Assembly (NCBI GenBank): GCA_026770575.1
Contig: MU657165.1
Location: 644,085-708,084 of the forward strand
Direction: 5' to 3'
Length of the DNA: 64,000 nt
From: Pelagophyceae sp. CCMP2097
Taxonomy: Eukaryota; Sar; Pelagophyceae
A model generated the notes under the pieces. The model was given only the letters and a program-made list of their open reading frames with translations, had not been told where the DNA came from and made no database searches. Numbering within the stretch: the stretch's first letter is position 1; every line of letters begins with the position of its first letter. The position numbers were made by a program, and so were the translations under genes. Shown in pieces: positions 31,813-44,822 of this stretch.

Positions 31813-34811
31813 TCACTCCGGCGGCGCGGGCGCCCTCGTCGCGGGCTGGCCGTTGTAGACCCCGGGATTCGCGGGTCGCAGGCGCCTCGGGCTCCCCCGC
31901 GCGTTTTCCGGGTCCGGGCGGTAGCCGGCGCCGCGGTAGGACCGGCCTTTGGGTTTCGCCGCCGGCGCCGCAGCCGCGCAGCGCATAGGCTCCCACCTCG
32001 ACAGGCCCCAGTCGACGTGGACTGTGTAAGCCACCTTGCGCCACTGCTGCAAATCGCCCTCGAGGTCGTCAGGCACTGGCGGCGGCAACGCCTCCAGAGG
32101 CACGCTCGGCGCCGGCGAGGCGGCCGGCGAGGCGGGAGGCGGCGCGTCGACGGCTGGCGAGGTGGCGGCTGGCGAGATGCAGGCCGGTGCGTCGGCGGCC
32201 GGCGCGTCGGCTTCGGCTTCAGGCGCGTCAAATTCTGGCGCGTCGAAGCCTGTCGATTCGTCGACCGGTGAGGCTGGCGGTGGCGCGTTTTCGGCGTCGG
32301 CGTCGACGTCGGCGCTGCCGGCGACGAGCCTCGCGCGGAGCTGCTCGAGCCCGGCAAAGTTGCTCTGCGCGGAGAGGCGGCGCGAGAGTCTTCGCAGGAC
32401 GTCTGCCTTGTCCTCGACGTTCAAAGGGCTCCCCTGCTTGAGGAGGCTGGCCTTTAAACGCGCGAGCTCCAGGACGTTTGCCGTGGAAGCGAGGCCGCTC
32501 GATTTCCGCCTAACGAGGTCGCTCGAGAGGCGGCGCACGAGGTCGACGCCGATCTGGGCGTCGACCCTGCGCGCCGCCGCCGCCGCCGCCGTCGCCGCCT
32601 CGCGCTTGTCGATGTCTCCTCGGTAAAGCGCCAAAAGCACCGTCCCCTGTGCCCCGCACGCGACGACGGTCGCGCTGCGCCGTTTGCCCGGCGCCGGGTC
32701 AAGGCCGTTTTCGCCAAAGGCGGCGCCGGCGCCGAGCGTCGTCACTCGCGCGCCGGCGACGGCGAGGGGCAGGGGCACGTTTCGGACCGTGTCGCTGGCC
32801 CCCGTCTCGTCGGAATTGCCGGCGTCGATCCAGAGGTTGAGGCCCTTCCAGCGGTTGACGAGGTTGCCGTCGCGGTGGACGTAGACGTCGGCGGCGCCCT
32901 CGTAGACTATAAAATAGCAGTCTGCGAGGTCGCCCTGGAGCATGATCACCTCGTCTCGTTTGAACTCCAAAACCTTCAAGTGCCGGTACGCCGCGTCCAC
33001 CGCGAGGCCGTCGTCCGCCGCACGGAAGAACCTAGGCGACGACGATGGCGCCTCAAAAGCCCGAGTCGTTTGCCATCGTCGTCGCATCGACGGTGTCCCG
33101 GCACGGACGCGGGCTCTTACGGTTGCCAGCCGCAGTGTCGTGCGACGATTTCGATGTCGACGGTTGTGCGCTGCAGCGGCGGCTTGGCGAGGACGTCGAG
33201 GAGCGCACTATGCGGCGCCAGCGCGAACGACTCGAGCACGTCGCGGTCGCGCTCAGCACGCGCGGCGCCAGGGACGGCGCGGCGGCCGGCGGCGTCCTCG
33301 ACGGCGCTGCGCGTCAGGCGCAGCAGGTGCGTCGGCGCCAGCGCGAGGATGGTCGCGTTGCGCTCCGCGGCCTTTGGTGGCCCGCCGCCCGCGGGCGGCG
33401 CGACGACGACGATGCCGTTCTCCCCAAACGCGTTGCCCTGCGACAGCGTCGCGACCTAGCGCGGCACGGCGCTCGACGGCGCTCGCTCCGGAAGCACCGG
33501 TCTTGGTGTGACGGTCCGGGTTTTCCGATGAGCGCCCCAAGCGCCCCGACGCGGGGCGCGACCCGCTTGCCGAAAAGGAACTCCGACTCGTACGCCACTT
33601 CCGCGTCCGTCTTCGAGACCTCCTTGGCCATGATACGCGCCTATTCCGGGGTGCCTATTCTGGGGTTTTGATGGCGTCAATACGAGAGTCGGCGCACCTT
33701 TCTGATGACCAACACCACTTTGGCCGCCGAGGGGTCCGCCCAGTTCGGCGCTGGGCCCTTTGCCGCAGCGTCGAAAACGTGCACCGCGAGCTTGCCCGCG
33801 AGGACGACGTAGGCAGAGTCGGCTGAGTCGAATTGGAGAAAGACGACTCGTCTCGCGTCGAACGACTCTAAAAGCACGTGCCTCAACATGCGCTGCTTCA
33901 CGCGGCCTCTTAAAACGCGAAAGAACGGGTGCCAGCCAAGATGCTCGTTGAGCAGCCGCATCTCCGCTGGCCCGCGGTCGCCCGGGGCCGTGGCAAAGGC
34001 TTTCAGGACTTCCTGCGACGGGGCAAAGTCAAACGCCGTCCTCGACGCCTCTTCCTCCGCAACATCGCCGTCGCCGTCCGAGTCGCCATCGTCGCTCGGC
34101 GAGACGAGCCTTCGGAGGAAGGTGGCGCCGGACTCGCAGTTTCCCGTGCGGTCCGCCACGAGCGCCGAGAGCGCGCCGCCGACGGCGGCAGTGTTGCCGT
34201 TCTTGTCCACGACCGAGGCCTACACACTTATTATAGACATCCGAGAGACGTCCGTGAGACATGCTAGAGACGTCCGAGAGACAGCATCCTCTAGACGCCC
34301 TCTAGACGTCCTAGAGACACGCGCGCCCGGCTTGCGCGAGTCGGGGTCGGCGGCGGACACCGGCGCTTACGTTTTCGCCGCGCGTCATGCGCGTCGCCAC
34401 GTTGTCCTTGACGACGGAACTACCGCTCGACCGCTTCCTCGCCTTGACCTTTTCCTTTGGCTCTGCCGCGGGCGGCGCGAGCTCGAAGTGTTTGTCGGAC
34501 CAGATGAGGTCCGCGATGACGTCGTTGAACGAAGCCGGCTACAACGTCCGTCAACGAGACCTCCATCGACACGCGCGCACCTGGCCGCCTCCAGAGATGC
34601 AGTGGTCGAAGAGTAACCTCTGCACGGCGCTCTAGAAGTTTCGCTTCGAGACGACGACGCGACGCGCGCGCGGGGCGGCCCCGCGTGCATTGCGCACCTG
34701 CAGGCTCGGCCGGCGATCGCGCGAGCTGCCCACCAGGCACGGCATCGCAGTGACCTGGAGCTCGAGTGCATCGCCTTCTTTGACAGTCGGCGGCGACGTC
34801 GGCGCCGACAT
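31813..34811 (-). CDS. Protein with two cyclic-nucleotide-binding domains
   Basis: Seven exons (34811-34698, 34631-34581, 34538-34371, 34219-33698, 33640-33551, 33455-33121, 33031-31813) sum to 833 codons; the end of exon 5 is the only tentative joint. Domain 1 (from about residue 175) has HLGWHPFFRVL, VVFLQFDSADSAYVVLAGKL and the phosphate-binding cassette FGENGI with a following ERNATI; domain 2 has HCGWQPFFRAADDG, VIMLQGDLADCYFIVYEGAA, FGENGL and RRSATVVA. Both cassettes keep the Glu and Arg that contact the cyclic phosphate. The C-terminal 200 residues are Pro/Ala/Glu rich and end in a basic PNPGVY-containing tail. There is no kinase, channel or exchange-factor domain, so it may be a regulatory or scaffold protein. 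An alternative start is at 34892. Confidence 0.85.
34220..34370 (-). repeat. Intron made of AGACGTC-type repeats
   Basis: The 151-nt third intron of the cyclic-nucleotide-binding gene contains about seven irregular copies of GAGACGTCC / CTAGAGACGTC between 34241 and 34318, including several CTAG palindromes. Confidence 0.8.
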
Positions 34812-34979
34812 GCCCCCGCCGGCGGCGACGGCGAGCGCCGGCGCGCGCCGCGGGGCCGTCGAGAGGAACTCAATACGGTGTATAGGGGACACCGATTTTC
34901 GACTAGGGTCCAGACGACGTCAGTTTACAAAATGGGTCACAATTTTGAACAGAGACCCCTCTATACTAGCTATAGGGCC

Positions 34980-36305
34980 CTATCGAGTTGCCGCGATGCG
35001 CTTTGGTCGTCGCAATGGCGCCGCGGCGACCCCGTTGGAGCCCCGGAGCCTCAAAAGCTCGGTGTCGACGGCCTCGAGCGCGTCGGCCGCGATGCGATCG
35101 ATGCCGTCGATTTGGTCCGACCCGCTGCCGCGGAGCGCGACCGTCGGCGCGTGGAGCAGGTGCTGCACGGCCCTGTGCGCCTCAAAACGCAAGTCTTCCG
35201 GCATTCCGTCGGCTTTTTTGATGGCGGTCCGCCTCAAAGCTGAAATGGCCGGCCCCGCGCTTTTCGCTCTTCGGCGCGCGGAGAGCGCGGCGTGCTGCAG
35301 CAACACGACGGCCTCCGCTTTCCGTAACACGCCCAAGCGCCAGCTCTGCGTGCGTTTCGGCGACAGCGCGGCGAAGCGCGCCAAGTCGCTTTCGCCGAGG
35401 CGGCCGTCGCGCGCCGCGCGGCCCGTTAAAAGCGCGGCGCGCAAGACCTCTGAAATGCGCGGCGCCTCTGCCGAATTGGCGTCTGCGCATTTGCGGAGCT
35501 GCCGCGTCACCGCGTGGTCGCCGATGATGGCAGACTCGAGCCCAGCGCCAAAGCGCAAACAGTGCGCCTCGCACGCCGTGCCGGAGAAACGTACTGCCGC
35601 GTCCTCAAAAGCTCGCAGCGTCGAGGCCTCAGCCGCGCGGACGTCGAACAAAGCCGCCGCCGCGCGCGCCGCCTTGCGCTCCTGCCGCTTGCCGAGCGCC
35701 GCAAGCTGCGACGCGCTCAGGTCCACGGCGTCGACGCCCGCGGCTTGAGGCGCCTCGGTCGTCGCCTCGGTCGCCGCCGCTGCCGCCGCCTCGGCCGCCG
35801 CCGCCTCGGCCGCCGCCGCCGCCACTGCCTCGGACACCGCCGCCTCGGACGCCACCGCCTCGGCCGTCTGAGGCTCTGGTGCCGCGGGCCCGGAGCCAGG
35901 TTCCCGCGTGGCGCGTTCAGCATAGTCGGGCGGCGCGAGCTGCAAGCGGATGGACGGGGCCAACGCCAGTGAGGTGCAGCGCTGCGCGAGGTCCCGTCGC
36001 ACGCCGGCGAGCGCGGCGTCGAGCGACTCGGCGTCGTCGGCGGCGATTAGCGCTAACGCACGCCCGCACGTGACGAGGACCACGGCCTCGCGGAGGCGGA
36101 AGCGGTCTTTGAGCTCGCGCGCGATCTCAAAGCTCTGCGGCCCAAGGCCCTGCTGCAACGCGGCCACCGTCGCGGGCACGCGCGCCTCCCAGGACGCGCC
36201 ATGCGCCGTCGCGGACCGCCAGTCCACGGTTCGCCAGTCGATGTTCACCGACCCCAAAACGAGAGGCCGCACCGCAGGCAGCAGCACGAGCCACAGCAAG
36301 CGCAT
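34980..36305 (-). CDS. Secreted or organelle protein with Ala/Glu repeat, unknown function
   Basis: A single-exon frame of 441 residues from the ATG at 36305 (the open frame extends to 36482, but this ATG gives MRLLWLVLLPAVRPLVLGSV, a good signal peptide). The N-terminal 130 residues look globular (DWRTVDWRSATAHGASWEAR, LKDRFRLREAVVLVTCGRAL). A central EAAAAEAAAAAATEA tract of about 45 residues follows, then a helical C-terminal part with FGAGLESAIIGDHAVTRQL and LARFAALSPKRTQSWRLGVL. No family recognised. The Ala tract is encoded by GCC/GCG-rich imperfect repeats (35740-35860) and could vary in length. Confidence 0.65.
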   Translation of the reverse strand: MRLLWLVLLPAVRPLVLGSVNIDWRTVDWRSATAHGASWEARVPATVAALQQGLGPQSFEIARELKDRFRLREAVVLVTCGRALALIAADDAESLDAALAGVRRDLAQRCTSLALAPSIRLQLAPPDYAERATREPGSGPAAPEPQTAEAVASEAAVSEAVAAAAAEAAAAEAAAAAATEATTEAPQAAGVDAVDLSASQLAALGKRQERKAARAAAALFDVRAAEASTLRAFEDAAVRFSGTACEAHCLRFGAGLESAIIGDHAVTRQLRKCADANSAEAPRISEVLRAALLTGRAARDGRLGESDLARFAALSPKRTQSWRLGVLRKAEAVVLLQHAALSARRRAKSAGPAISALRRTAIKKADGMPEDLRFEAHRAVQHLLHAPTVALRGSGSDQIDGIDRIAADALEAVDTELLRLRGSNGVAAAPLRRPKRIAATR

Positions 36306-36805
36306 CCCTCCGGGGCCACCGGGGCGCGTGCAGCCAAGCGCGGCACGGCGCGGGCGCCGTCGACCGGGAGGCTTGGCGCGCTGTCTTAATAAGCTTTTGC
36401 CATGGACGGCGGGGCGAACTTGTGTTATCGCCAATTTTAAATCGCCAAATACACGTCTACAGTGCACTAGTGCTCGAGGCATGGGACGTAGAGAAATCTA
36501 CCTCCCACTGTGCCCCGCGCCTGGCGGTTGCCGCCGATAAGCTTCAACTTGCTTAAGTAATTTTTGCCGCGACGGCCGCTCAGCGTGGCGCGGGTTCCAA
36601 CTTGCTTCGCCGTAGCAAGTTTGTGCGAGGGCGGCCGGCGGTGCCGCCCCGCGCTTCTCGGTGCGAATCGAGGGGGACGGGTGGTCCGCGGCGGAGAGGC
36701 GCCGTAAGACGCCTTCGATCCGGACGCGGTGCGGGCCTCCGCGTCGGCGGCGGGCGCGAGCCCGCCGCCGGCGCGCCGGCGTTTGTGCGCCGGCGGGAGG
36801 CCGCC
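36306..36805. other. Spacer with a GC-rich hairpin
   Basis: These 500 bp separate two minus-strand genes. No coding frame was supported. Near the eIF4A stop (about 36764-36799) an inverted repeat CCCGCCGGCGC...GCGCCGGCGGG with a 12-nt loop could form a stable hairpin in the eIF4A 3' UTR. Confidence 0.5.
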
Positions 36806-38371
36806 TCAGATCAGGTCGGCGACGTTCATCGGCATCTCCGCGATCTGCGTGTTGTAGAACTCCTCGATGTCGCGCATGTACTTGACATCGCCCGTCGTGA
36901 GGAAGTTGATGGCCACGCCTTTGCGCCCGAACCGGCCAGAGCGGCCTATTCGGTGAATGTAGTTCTCGCGGTTCGTCGGCAGGTCGTAGTTGATGACCTA
37001 TTGGGAAGCGCGTCGCCGAGGGTCTTTTGGTCGCATACACCGGGAAAATCGTCGCTCGAGTCGCTCAGTATGAGTAGGAGGTTGTACGATCCCCAGTTTG
37101 TTGGAGCGACGGTTGCGAAACCGCCGCAGTAAGTTAAAAGCATCATCATCACCGCGGTGCTCTTTTAAAACGTGTCGTTCCCAGCAGGTCACAAAAGGAT
37201 ACGAGCAAAGACTGACCAGCGAGACCTGCTGCACGTCGATGCCGCGCGCGAGGAGGTCCGTCGTGATGAGGACGCGCGACGAGCCGGAGCGGAACTCGCG
37301 CATGATGATGTCGCGCTCCTTCTGGTCCATGTCGCCGTGCATGGCCGAGACGGTGAAGTCCTTGGCCGTCATGCCATCCGTCAGCCAGTCCACCTTGCGA
37401 CGCGTGTTGCAGTAGATGATGGCCTGCGTGATGGTCAGCGTCTCGTACAAGTCGCAGAGCGTGTCGAGCTTCCACTCCTCCTTCTCCACGGCGATATAGA
37501 ACTGCTTGATGCCCTCGAGCGTCAGCTCGTCCTTCTTGACGAGGATGCGGACAGGGTCCTGCATGAAGCGCGACGTGATCTCGAGCACTTCGAGAGGCAT
37601 CGTCGCCGAAAAGAGCGCCACGCGGACCGACTCGGGCAGGAACTTGAACACATCGTAGATCTGGTCCTTGAAGCCGCGCGAGAGCATCTCGTCCGCCTCG
37701 TCGAGCGCGAACACCTTGCAGCTGCCGAGCTGGAGGGCGCGGCGGTTGATCATGTCGTAGACGCGGCCGGGCGTGCCGACGACGACGTGGACGCCAGACT
37801 GGAGCGTGCGGATGTCGTCGCGCACCGCCGTGCCGCCGACGCACGCGTGGATGCGGACAGACATGAAGTCGCCGAGCGCGATCATGACCTTGACGATCTG
37901 CTGCGCGAGCTCGCGCGTCGGCGCAAGCACGAGCGCCTGGCACTCGGGCAGCTGGTTGTCCACCTGCTGCAGGATGCCGACGGAGAACGTGGCCGTCTTG
38001 CCCGTGCCGGACCTGCGAAATGACGCTCGTCGGAACGTCCCGCCGGCGTCAGCATACCCCTTTTTAAAAAATCGTATCCGCCGCAGAAAAGCGACTCACT
38101 GGGCCTGCGCGATGATGTCCTTGCCCATGAGCATGGGCTTGATGGCGCGCTGCTGGATCGCCGACGGCTTCTCGAAACCGTAGGCGTAAATGCCACGGAG
38201 CAGCTCCTCGCGGAGCTCCATGTTGTCGAACGTCTCGATGGCCTCATCCCAGTTCGTCTCCATATCCTCATCCTACAAGGGAAGATGGGTCTTTTCGTTT
38301 GGGCGGGCGACGGGTGCGCCGGGTCTTGGCCGCACCTTGAGCGTAGGCGGGGCTTCGTCCATTGCCGCCAT
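36806..38371 (-). CDS. EIF4A: eIF4A-type DEAD-box RNA helicase
   Basis: Four exons (38371-38336, 38272-38100, 38012-37217, 36997-36806) sum to 399 codons (398 residues), the usual eIF4A length. It shows [20 protein letters not shown] (Q motif), AQSGTGKT (I), PTRELAQQI (Ia), GTPGRV (Ib), DEAD (II), SAT (III), [18 protein letters not shown] (V) and [13 protein letters not shown] (VI). It unwinds 5' UTRs during cap-dependent translation initiation. Exon 1 is only 36 nt. The first intron uses GTGCGG, the second GTGAGT, the third (219 nt) GTCAGT. It is head-to-head with SRP54. Confidence 0.95.
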
Positions 38372-38679
38372 ATTTGTGCTTTTCTGCGAAGTTCTGCTAG
38401 GGCTTTCCGGGTGCCTGCGGTTCAGGGTCGGCGTGCGCTTGCGGGGCGGACTCTAGCGCGGACTTTCGATCCGGCGGGCCCGCGCGCGCGGCGCGCGCGC
38501 GAGGCGGGGAAGGGGACTCGGCGATTTACACTTTGTCGCGTGTTGGCGAGGATCGAAAAGCTGCAAAATGCGGGCCGTTAACGACCTTTATCAGATTTAG
38601 CGAGACTTTTGTCGTGCAAGGCGCCTTTCGCGCATCGCCCCGCCGCCCGCTTTGCCCCGTCGGGCGCCGGCCGCGCGCC
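38372..38679. promoter_or_regulatory. Shared upstream region of eIF4A and SRP54
   Basis: The eIF4A and SRP54 start codons point away from each other across 308 bp. The middle has an alternating GC tract (GCCCGCGCGCGCGGCGCGCG at about 38478) that could adopt Z-DNA or a hairpin. No named core promoter element was recognised. Confidence 0.4.
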
Positions 38680-40358
<1,679 letters not shown>

Positions 40359-40878
40359 AGCCCATAAAGCCGAGTTAAGGCATCAAGTCTCGTCGACGCA
40401 CTTCCGAGGGCCTCGACGATGCGACAAGGGACGCGGGAACACTCGCCCTCGGGGGACCCAGGGATGCCCACTTTCGAGTTGCACTGGAATTCCTTTTGCC
40501 AAGGCCCCGCGCTGTTTGCGAGGAATCCCGAGAGCCTATGGGAATCCCGAGCAAGGATTCCGAGTCAGTAATTCGAAACTGGAATGCGTGGCCGACGTGT
40601 CCTCCCCAATCTCCTTTCCGAATGCGGCGGACGCTTTGGCTTTCATTTTCTGCGACCCCGCAAATGCACGGAGGCGCAACCATTCCCGTTCTTCGCGAGA
40701 CCCTCGGTTCACCTCCCCGATCGGATCCGGGAGGTCGTTCCGAAACACGATTACGAGACAGAGAGTTAACACCGGTAATCGGAATCAACGGACCTTACTA
40801 AATCGGAACGAGGGAAACAAAACCCCGATAGAACGGGCCGGTGCTTCGAAGGGCGTTTCTCCCCCGCGGCGGGCGGCG
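40359..40878. other. Intergenic region, no gene seen
   Basis: These 520 bp lie between SRP54 and the PP2C gene on the same strand. The composition is less GC-rich around 40500-40580, with repeated GGAATCCCGAG motifs (40521-40556). No exon was supported. Confidence 0.4.
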
Positions 40879-42214
40879 ATGGGCGCCTATGCCTCGGCCC
40901 CGATCGACCTGACGCGCGTGCAGCGAAGCGGAGGGGCGTTTTGGCGCGGCGCCGTGGCAGAGATGCAAGGCTGGTACGTCGCAAAAGCCCGTTGCGTTTG
41001 TTTCAAGGCCCCCAAACGGCATAAGGGGCCTTTGGGGCAGGCCGGCCCTGCGCGCCCTCTGCCTGGAAAACGCCTAAGAAAGAGCCTTTTGGATGGACGT
41101 GTTGTAGGCGGGTCTCGCACGAGGACGCGCACTTCATGTCCGACGGCGACTGGACTGTCTTCGGCGTCCTCGACGGCCATTGCGGTGCGTGTGCATGGCG
41201 TGGTGCCCCTCTCACGTTTTCACAGGCTCGACGGTCGCGCGACTCGGCGCGGACCAGCTGCCCGCCGCTCTAAGAGAGGCGGCGGCCGCGGGGACCTTGG
41301 CTGCGACGCTCGTGGCGACGGTGCAGCAGTCGTTCATCTCCATGGACAAATGGCTCAGGGCGCACCCGGATTCCAAGGACGCCGGGTCGACGGTCACGAC
41401 TGCGGGTTTCCACGCGACTTTCAAAGACGGCAAGCGCAGTTACGTCGGCTTTTTGGCCAACGCGGGCGACTCGCGTGGCCTGGTGCTGCGGCGCGGCGTG
41501 GGCGTGATTGCGGCGACTGAGGACCACAAGCCGGACTCCGCCGGCGAGCGCGCGCGCATCGTCGCCGCGGGCGGCTTTGTCTCAGACCACACGGCCGTGC
41601 CTCGACTCGACGGCAACATTTCAGTCTCGCGCGGGTTCGGGGACTTTGACTACAAGTCGGTGGACCACGCCCCAGAGGCGCAAAAGCTCTGCTGCGTCCC
41701 CGACGTGACTGGCCTTTCGGCGTTGTCGGCGGCGGAACTGCGCGACGGCGACGTGTTGGTGTTGGCCTGCGATGGCGTCTTCGACGTTTTAGACAACGGC
41801 GAGCTGGGCCAACTCGTGTTGGACGGCCTCGCCTCGGGCGCCGACGCCGGCGACTTGGCGGCGGATGTGATCCGCGGCTGCCTGGAACGAGACAGCAAGG
41901 ACAATATGACGTTGATGATTGTCCAAGTCGGGACGGACGGCTCCGGCTACGCCGAGGTGCACCGGGCCATGCGCTGGGCGGCGGCGCCCGCGATGCAGGA
42001 CCAGCACGAGACGTTTTTCGACGCTTCGGCGGGAAACGACCTCTCGACCGACGAGTTCAAGGGCCTTGACCACATCTACGAGCAGTTCGACATCAAGGTC
42101 CAGCGCGCGTACGTCGACTTTCTCGAGTACTGCGCCACGTCCCACGGCGCCGCCATGGGCCTCCCGCCAGACGCGGCGGCGGTACTCCGACGGGCCCGCG
42201 CCGAGTCTGTTTAA
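40879..42214 (+). CDS. PP2C (PPM)-type Ser/Thr protein phosphatase
   Basis: Exons 40879-40973, 41108-41184 and 41226-42214 sum to 387 codons (386 residues). The metal-binding motifs are in order: WRVSHEDAHFMSDG, FGVLDGHCG, NAGDSRGLVL, DHKPDSAGERARI, SRGFGDFDYK, ACDGVFDVLD and SKDNMTLMIVQ. All Asp residues expected to hold Mn/Mg are present; the usual DGHGG is DGHCG here. After the catalytic domain a 90-residue C-terminal extension (DLSTDEFKGLDHIYEQFDIK and on) is helical and unassigned. The N-terminus (MGAYASAP) starts Met-Gly and could be N-myristoylated. Intron 41185-41225 is 41 nt, the shortest one resolved here. Confidence 0.93.
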
Positions 42215-42617
42215 GCGCCGAGTCTGCCGGAGTCGCACAAAGCCGAGACCGCGGCAAAGCACCCTCGCCAACGAAATGCACTCGCTCCGACCGGAATCAA
42301 CCTCATAAATCATTTTCCTCGAAGCGACTGCGTGCAAACTGCGCACCCGCATGGCTGCATACAGGCGCGAGCTTGCGTGCTTTGTGGATGCGTCCAACCT
42401 CCGAGCACATATCAGAGTCCATCTTCCTGCGTACGACCCGTCGACTTGGAGTGAGGAGAGCACACGATTTTAAAGTCAAGAAGGCCGGAAGGAGGCTGCA
42501 AGGGTCCCACGGGATAGGAATTCCTATGCGGGGACGCGAGGTGTGGAAAGAACCTCGGGCGGCCGCGGGGCATCAGATGGACGGCACAATGTCGGCCATC
42601 CTCGGTTTCGAGCTTTG
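42215..42617. other. Convergent intergenic region
   Basis: The stretch separates the PP2C stop from the stop of the polytopic membrane gene. It holds a copy of the ATAGGAATTCCTAT palindrome at 42514-42527. No gene was supported. Confidence 0.4.
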
Positions 42618-44822
42618 TCATCGCGGCGCCTCGACGTGGCAGCGGCGACGTGAGGGCTGTTCTGCCTTCCTGAGAGAGACCTCTGCGGTTTCGCTTGCGG
42701 CCTTCAATCTTCGGACGGGGTCTGTTTCGGCCGCCGCGCGCGGCTCAGCCATGTTCGACGCGATGGCCGCTCCGACGACGATGGTCCCGAGGCCGAGCGA
42801 ACAGCATGCGACGACTGTCAGGAGGAGCGAATCGACCGAGACGAAGACCGAGCCGCCGAGGGCGTGGAAGACTGCGGACTTTGTCTCTTTCGGGAGGCAG
42901 CAAATGGCCGTGCACGCCGCCGTCGCGTAAAACTCGACGGTTGCGGCGTGCTGGAAGAATGCTGGGGGCGCTGGGGGTTGGAAGCCGTAGATTTGGTTCA
43001 CGGAACCGTACGTGGCCCACATGGTCGGCGGCTGCGAGTATCGCTCCAATCGGATGACGGCCAATGAGCGCTCGCGAAGAGAGCGCACGTCGATGCGAAA
43101 GTGGTGGCAAGTCACCGCCAGCGACCACGCGCGCGCGATGCAGTACGCCCCGGCGACGGAATCAAGCGATATGCGGTCCGCGCCGAGGCGGAGGAGGATC
43201 AGCGTCGGGACGAGGTGGAGGCCAATGTCCAACAGCGCAAACCCGCTAAATACCGACTGAATCGGCTCCCACGACACTCGCTCTATAAATTCGGCGCGGT
43301 GCAGGCCCCACCTCGACAGCGCCGCGCCGACGGGCGAAACCGGCGCCGCCGCGCCGACGACGTCGTAGCACCACACTGCCCACCCGATGACGGCTCGAGC
43401 CGGGATCAAAAGTTCCGACTGGCGCAGCAGTGAGAGGTACCAGACGAGGGAAATGTTGACTCCGAGGACGGCGAGCGTGCTCGTCAGAGCTGGAGCCTGC
43501 ATCAGCGTCGCGCAGCCTGCGAGGAGGAGCCAATAATGCGTAAAGACCAGGTGGAACCCAGCCACGGTCGCCGCCGTTGCCGATACGAGGATCGTCAGGC
43601 CGCACGCCTCCGCAGAGTCGAGGCCGCCGAGGCCGTACGCGACGGCGCAGCACGCGGCGACGGCGGACGCGCACGCGCCCGTGGGCACGTCGTAAAACGC
43701 CGCAGACGTCGCGAGGCGCGGCGCCGATTGCGGCGGCGCGTGCGACTGGGAGTGCGCGACGGCGGTGTCCTCGAAGACCATGGTCGAGGCGGCGATGAGC
43801 ACTGCGGAGAAGAAGAGCATGGGGACCGTGTGGTCGGCGTGCGCTATGCCAACGTCGTGCATCTTGCCCACGACCGCCAACGTCGTCGCGGCGCCGTACA
43901 GAGTCCACGCGTAGCCCTGCACGATGACGTACCCGACGCCGCCGGCTAGGGGCTGGTAGATGGAGTGCGCGTGCGCGAATGCTGAAGCGCCATGGCAGAG
44001 CGGCGCCGAGAGGAAGAGCGCCGCCACAGCGCGCCGCCGCGCCAACGTGCCGTGCGCCGGTGACAGCAGCACCGCCGCCGCCCACAGCGTTAATAGCAGC
44101 GCAAGCGCCCACAGGCATAGCGACGCCACCGACGCCCAGCGCCGCCGCGCCGCCGGCGCGCCCGCGCTCGCCTTGGCCGCGCACGCGCCGCTCTTGACCG
44201 GGCGCGCGCCTTCGAAGACGACTGGCGAGAGCTCGACGAGGGCGTTCGCCGCGAGCTGCGCCATGCCCAAAATCACAAAGCCGCCGCGCGGCATCGACCG
44301 CACCTGTTCAGCGACCGCGCCAGACCGCGTCAGCGGCTCCCGTGTCGCCACCAGCGCCGTGTGCACCACGCCCCCGAAGAGCAGCCACGCTTCCGCCTGG
44401 AGCACCATAAAGCTCGGGCCCCCGCTCAAGGGCGCGAAGAGCGCGTAGCCCTCGACGCGGAGGCGCGCGCAGCCCTGCGAGTAGACGGCGGCCGCACACA
44501 TGAGCGCCACGGCGCCGCGGACGCGCCGCGTCCGCGCCGCGTCGCCGCCGACGACCTCGCACGAGCAGAAGAGCGCGCAGGCGCCGAGGGCCGCCAAGGC
44601 CGCGGGCAGCACCTTGCGTTTGCCCGGGATCTTACTTGCGGGCGGCCCGCGCTGGCATTCGAACTCTTTGCGCGCGAAGAGGAGACAGCCGAGACCGAAG
44701 AACGAGGCGAGGGCGAGCCCAAAGCTCGGCACGCCCTTGGGCGGCGCCGTCGGCCCCAGCGCCAGCATCAAGGAGAACGCGGCCGCGGCGCCGATGAGGC
44801 CCCATCCCTGCACCGCGAGCGC
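42618..44822 (-). CDS. Large polytopic membrane protein, unknown family
   Basis: One long exon encodes about 734 residues with roughly fifteen hydrophobic helices (for example GLIGAAAAFSLMLALG, FVILGMAQLAANALVEL, YVIVQGYAWTLYGAATTLAV and LLLTVVACCSLGLGTIVVGA). Some segments look internally related: SGGPSFMVLQAEAWLLFGG near residue 135 and AGGVGYVIVQGYAWTLYGA near residue 290 share a G-x-x-[FY]-x-[VM]-[LV]-Q-x-[EY]-A-W pattern, suggesting a duplicated bundle. The C-terminus is cytoplasmic-like and basic. The exon begins after a TAG acceptor (44823-44825), so a 5' exon is missing; a plausible one is the hydrophobic frame 45186 to about 44990 (MPLCTLGLLGVVLFVSAEFP), but phases do not match directly. 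No transporter signature recognised. Confidence 0.75.
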   Translation of the reverse strand, partial: ALAVQGWGLIGAAAAFSLMLALGPTAPPKGVPSFGLALASFFGLGCLLFARKEFECQRGPPASKIPGKRKVLPAALAALGACALFCSCEVVGGDAARTRRVRGAVALMCAAAVYSQGCARLRVEGYALFAPLSGGPSFMVLQAEAWLLFGGVVHTALVATREPLTRSGAVAEQVRSMPRGGFVILGMAQLAANALVELSPVVFEGARPVKSGACAAKASAGAPAARRRWASVASLCLWALALLLTLWAAAVLLSPAHGTLARRRAVAALFLSAPLCHGASAFAHAHSIYQPLAGGVGYVIVQGYAWTLYGAATTLAVVGKMHDVGIAHADHTVPMLFFSAVLIAASTMVFEDTAVAHSQSHAPPQSAPRLATSAAFYDVPTGACASAVAACCAVAYGLGGLDSAEACGLTILVSATAATVAGFHLVFTHYWLLLAGCATLMQAPALTSTLAVLGVNISLVWYLSLLRQSELLIPARAVIGWAVWCYDVVGAAAPVSPVGAALSRWGLHRAEFIERVSWEPIQSVFSGFALLDIGLHLVPTLILLRLGADRISLDSVAGAYCIARAWSLAVTCHHFRIDVRSLRERSLAVIRLERYSQPPTMWATYGSVNQIYGFQPPAPPAFFQHAATVEFYATAACTAICCLPKETKSAVFHALGGSVFVSVDSLLLTVVACCSLGLGTIVVGAAIASNMAEPRAAAETDPVRRLKAASETAEVSLRKAEQPSRRRCHVEAPR

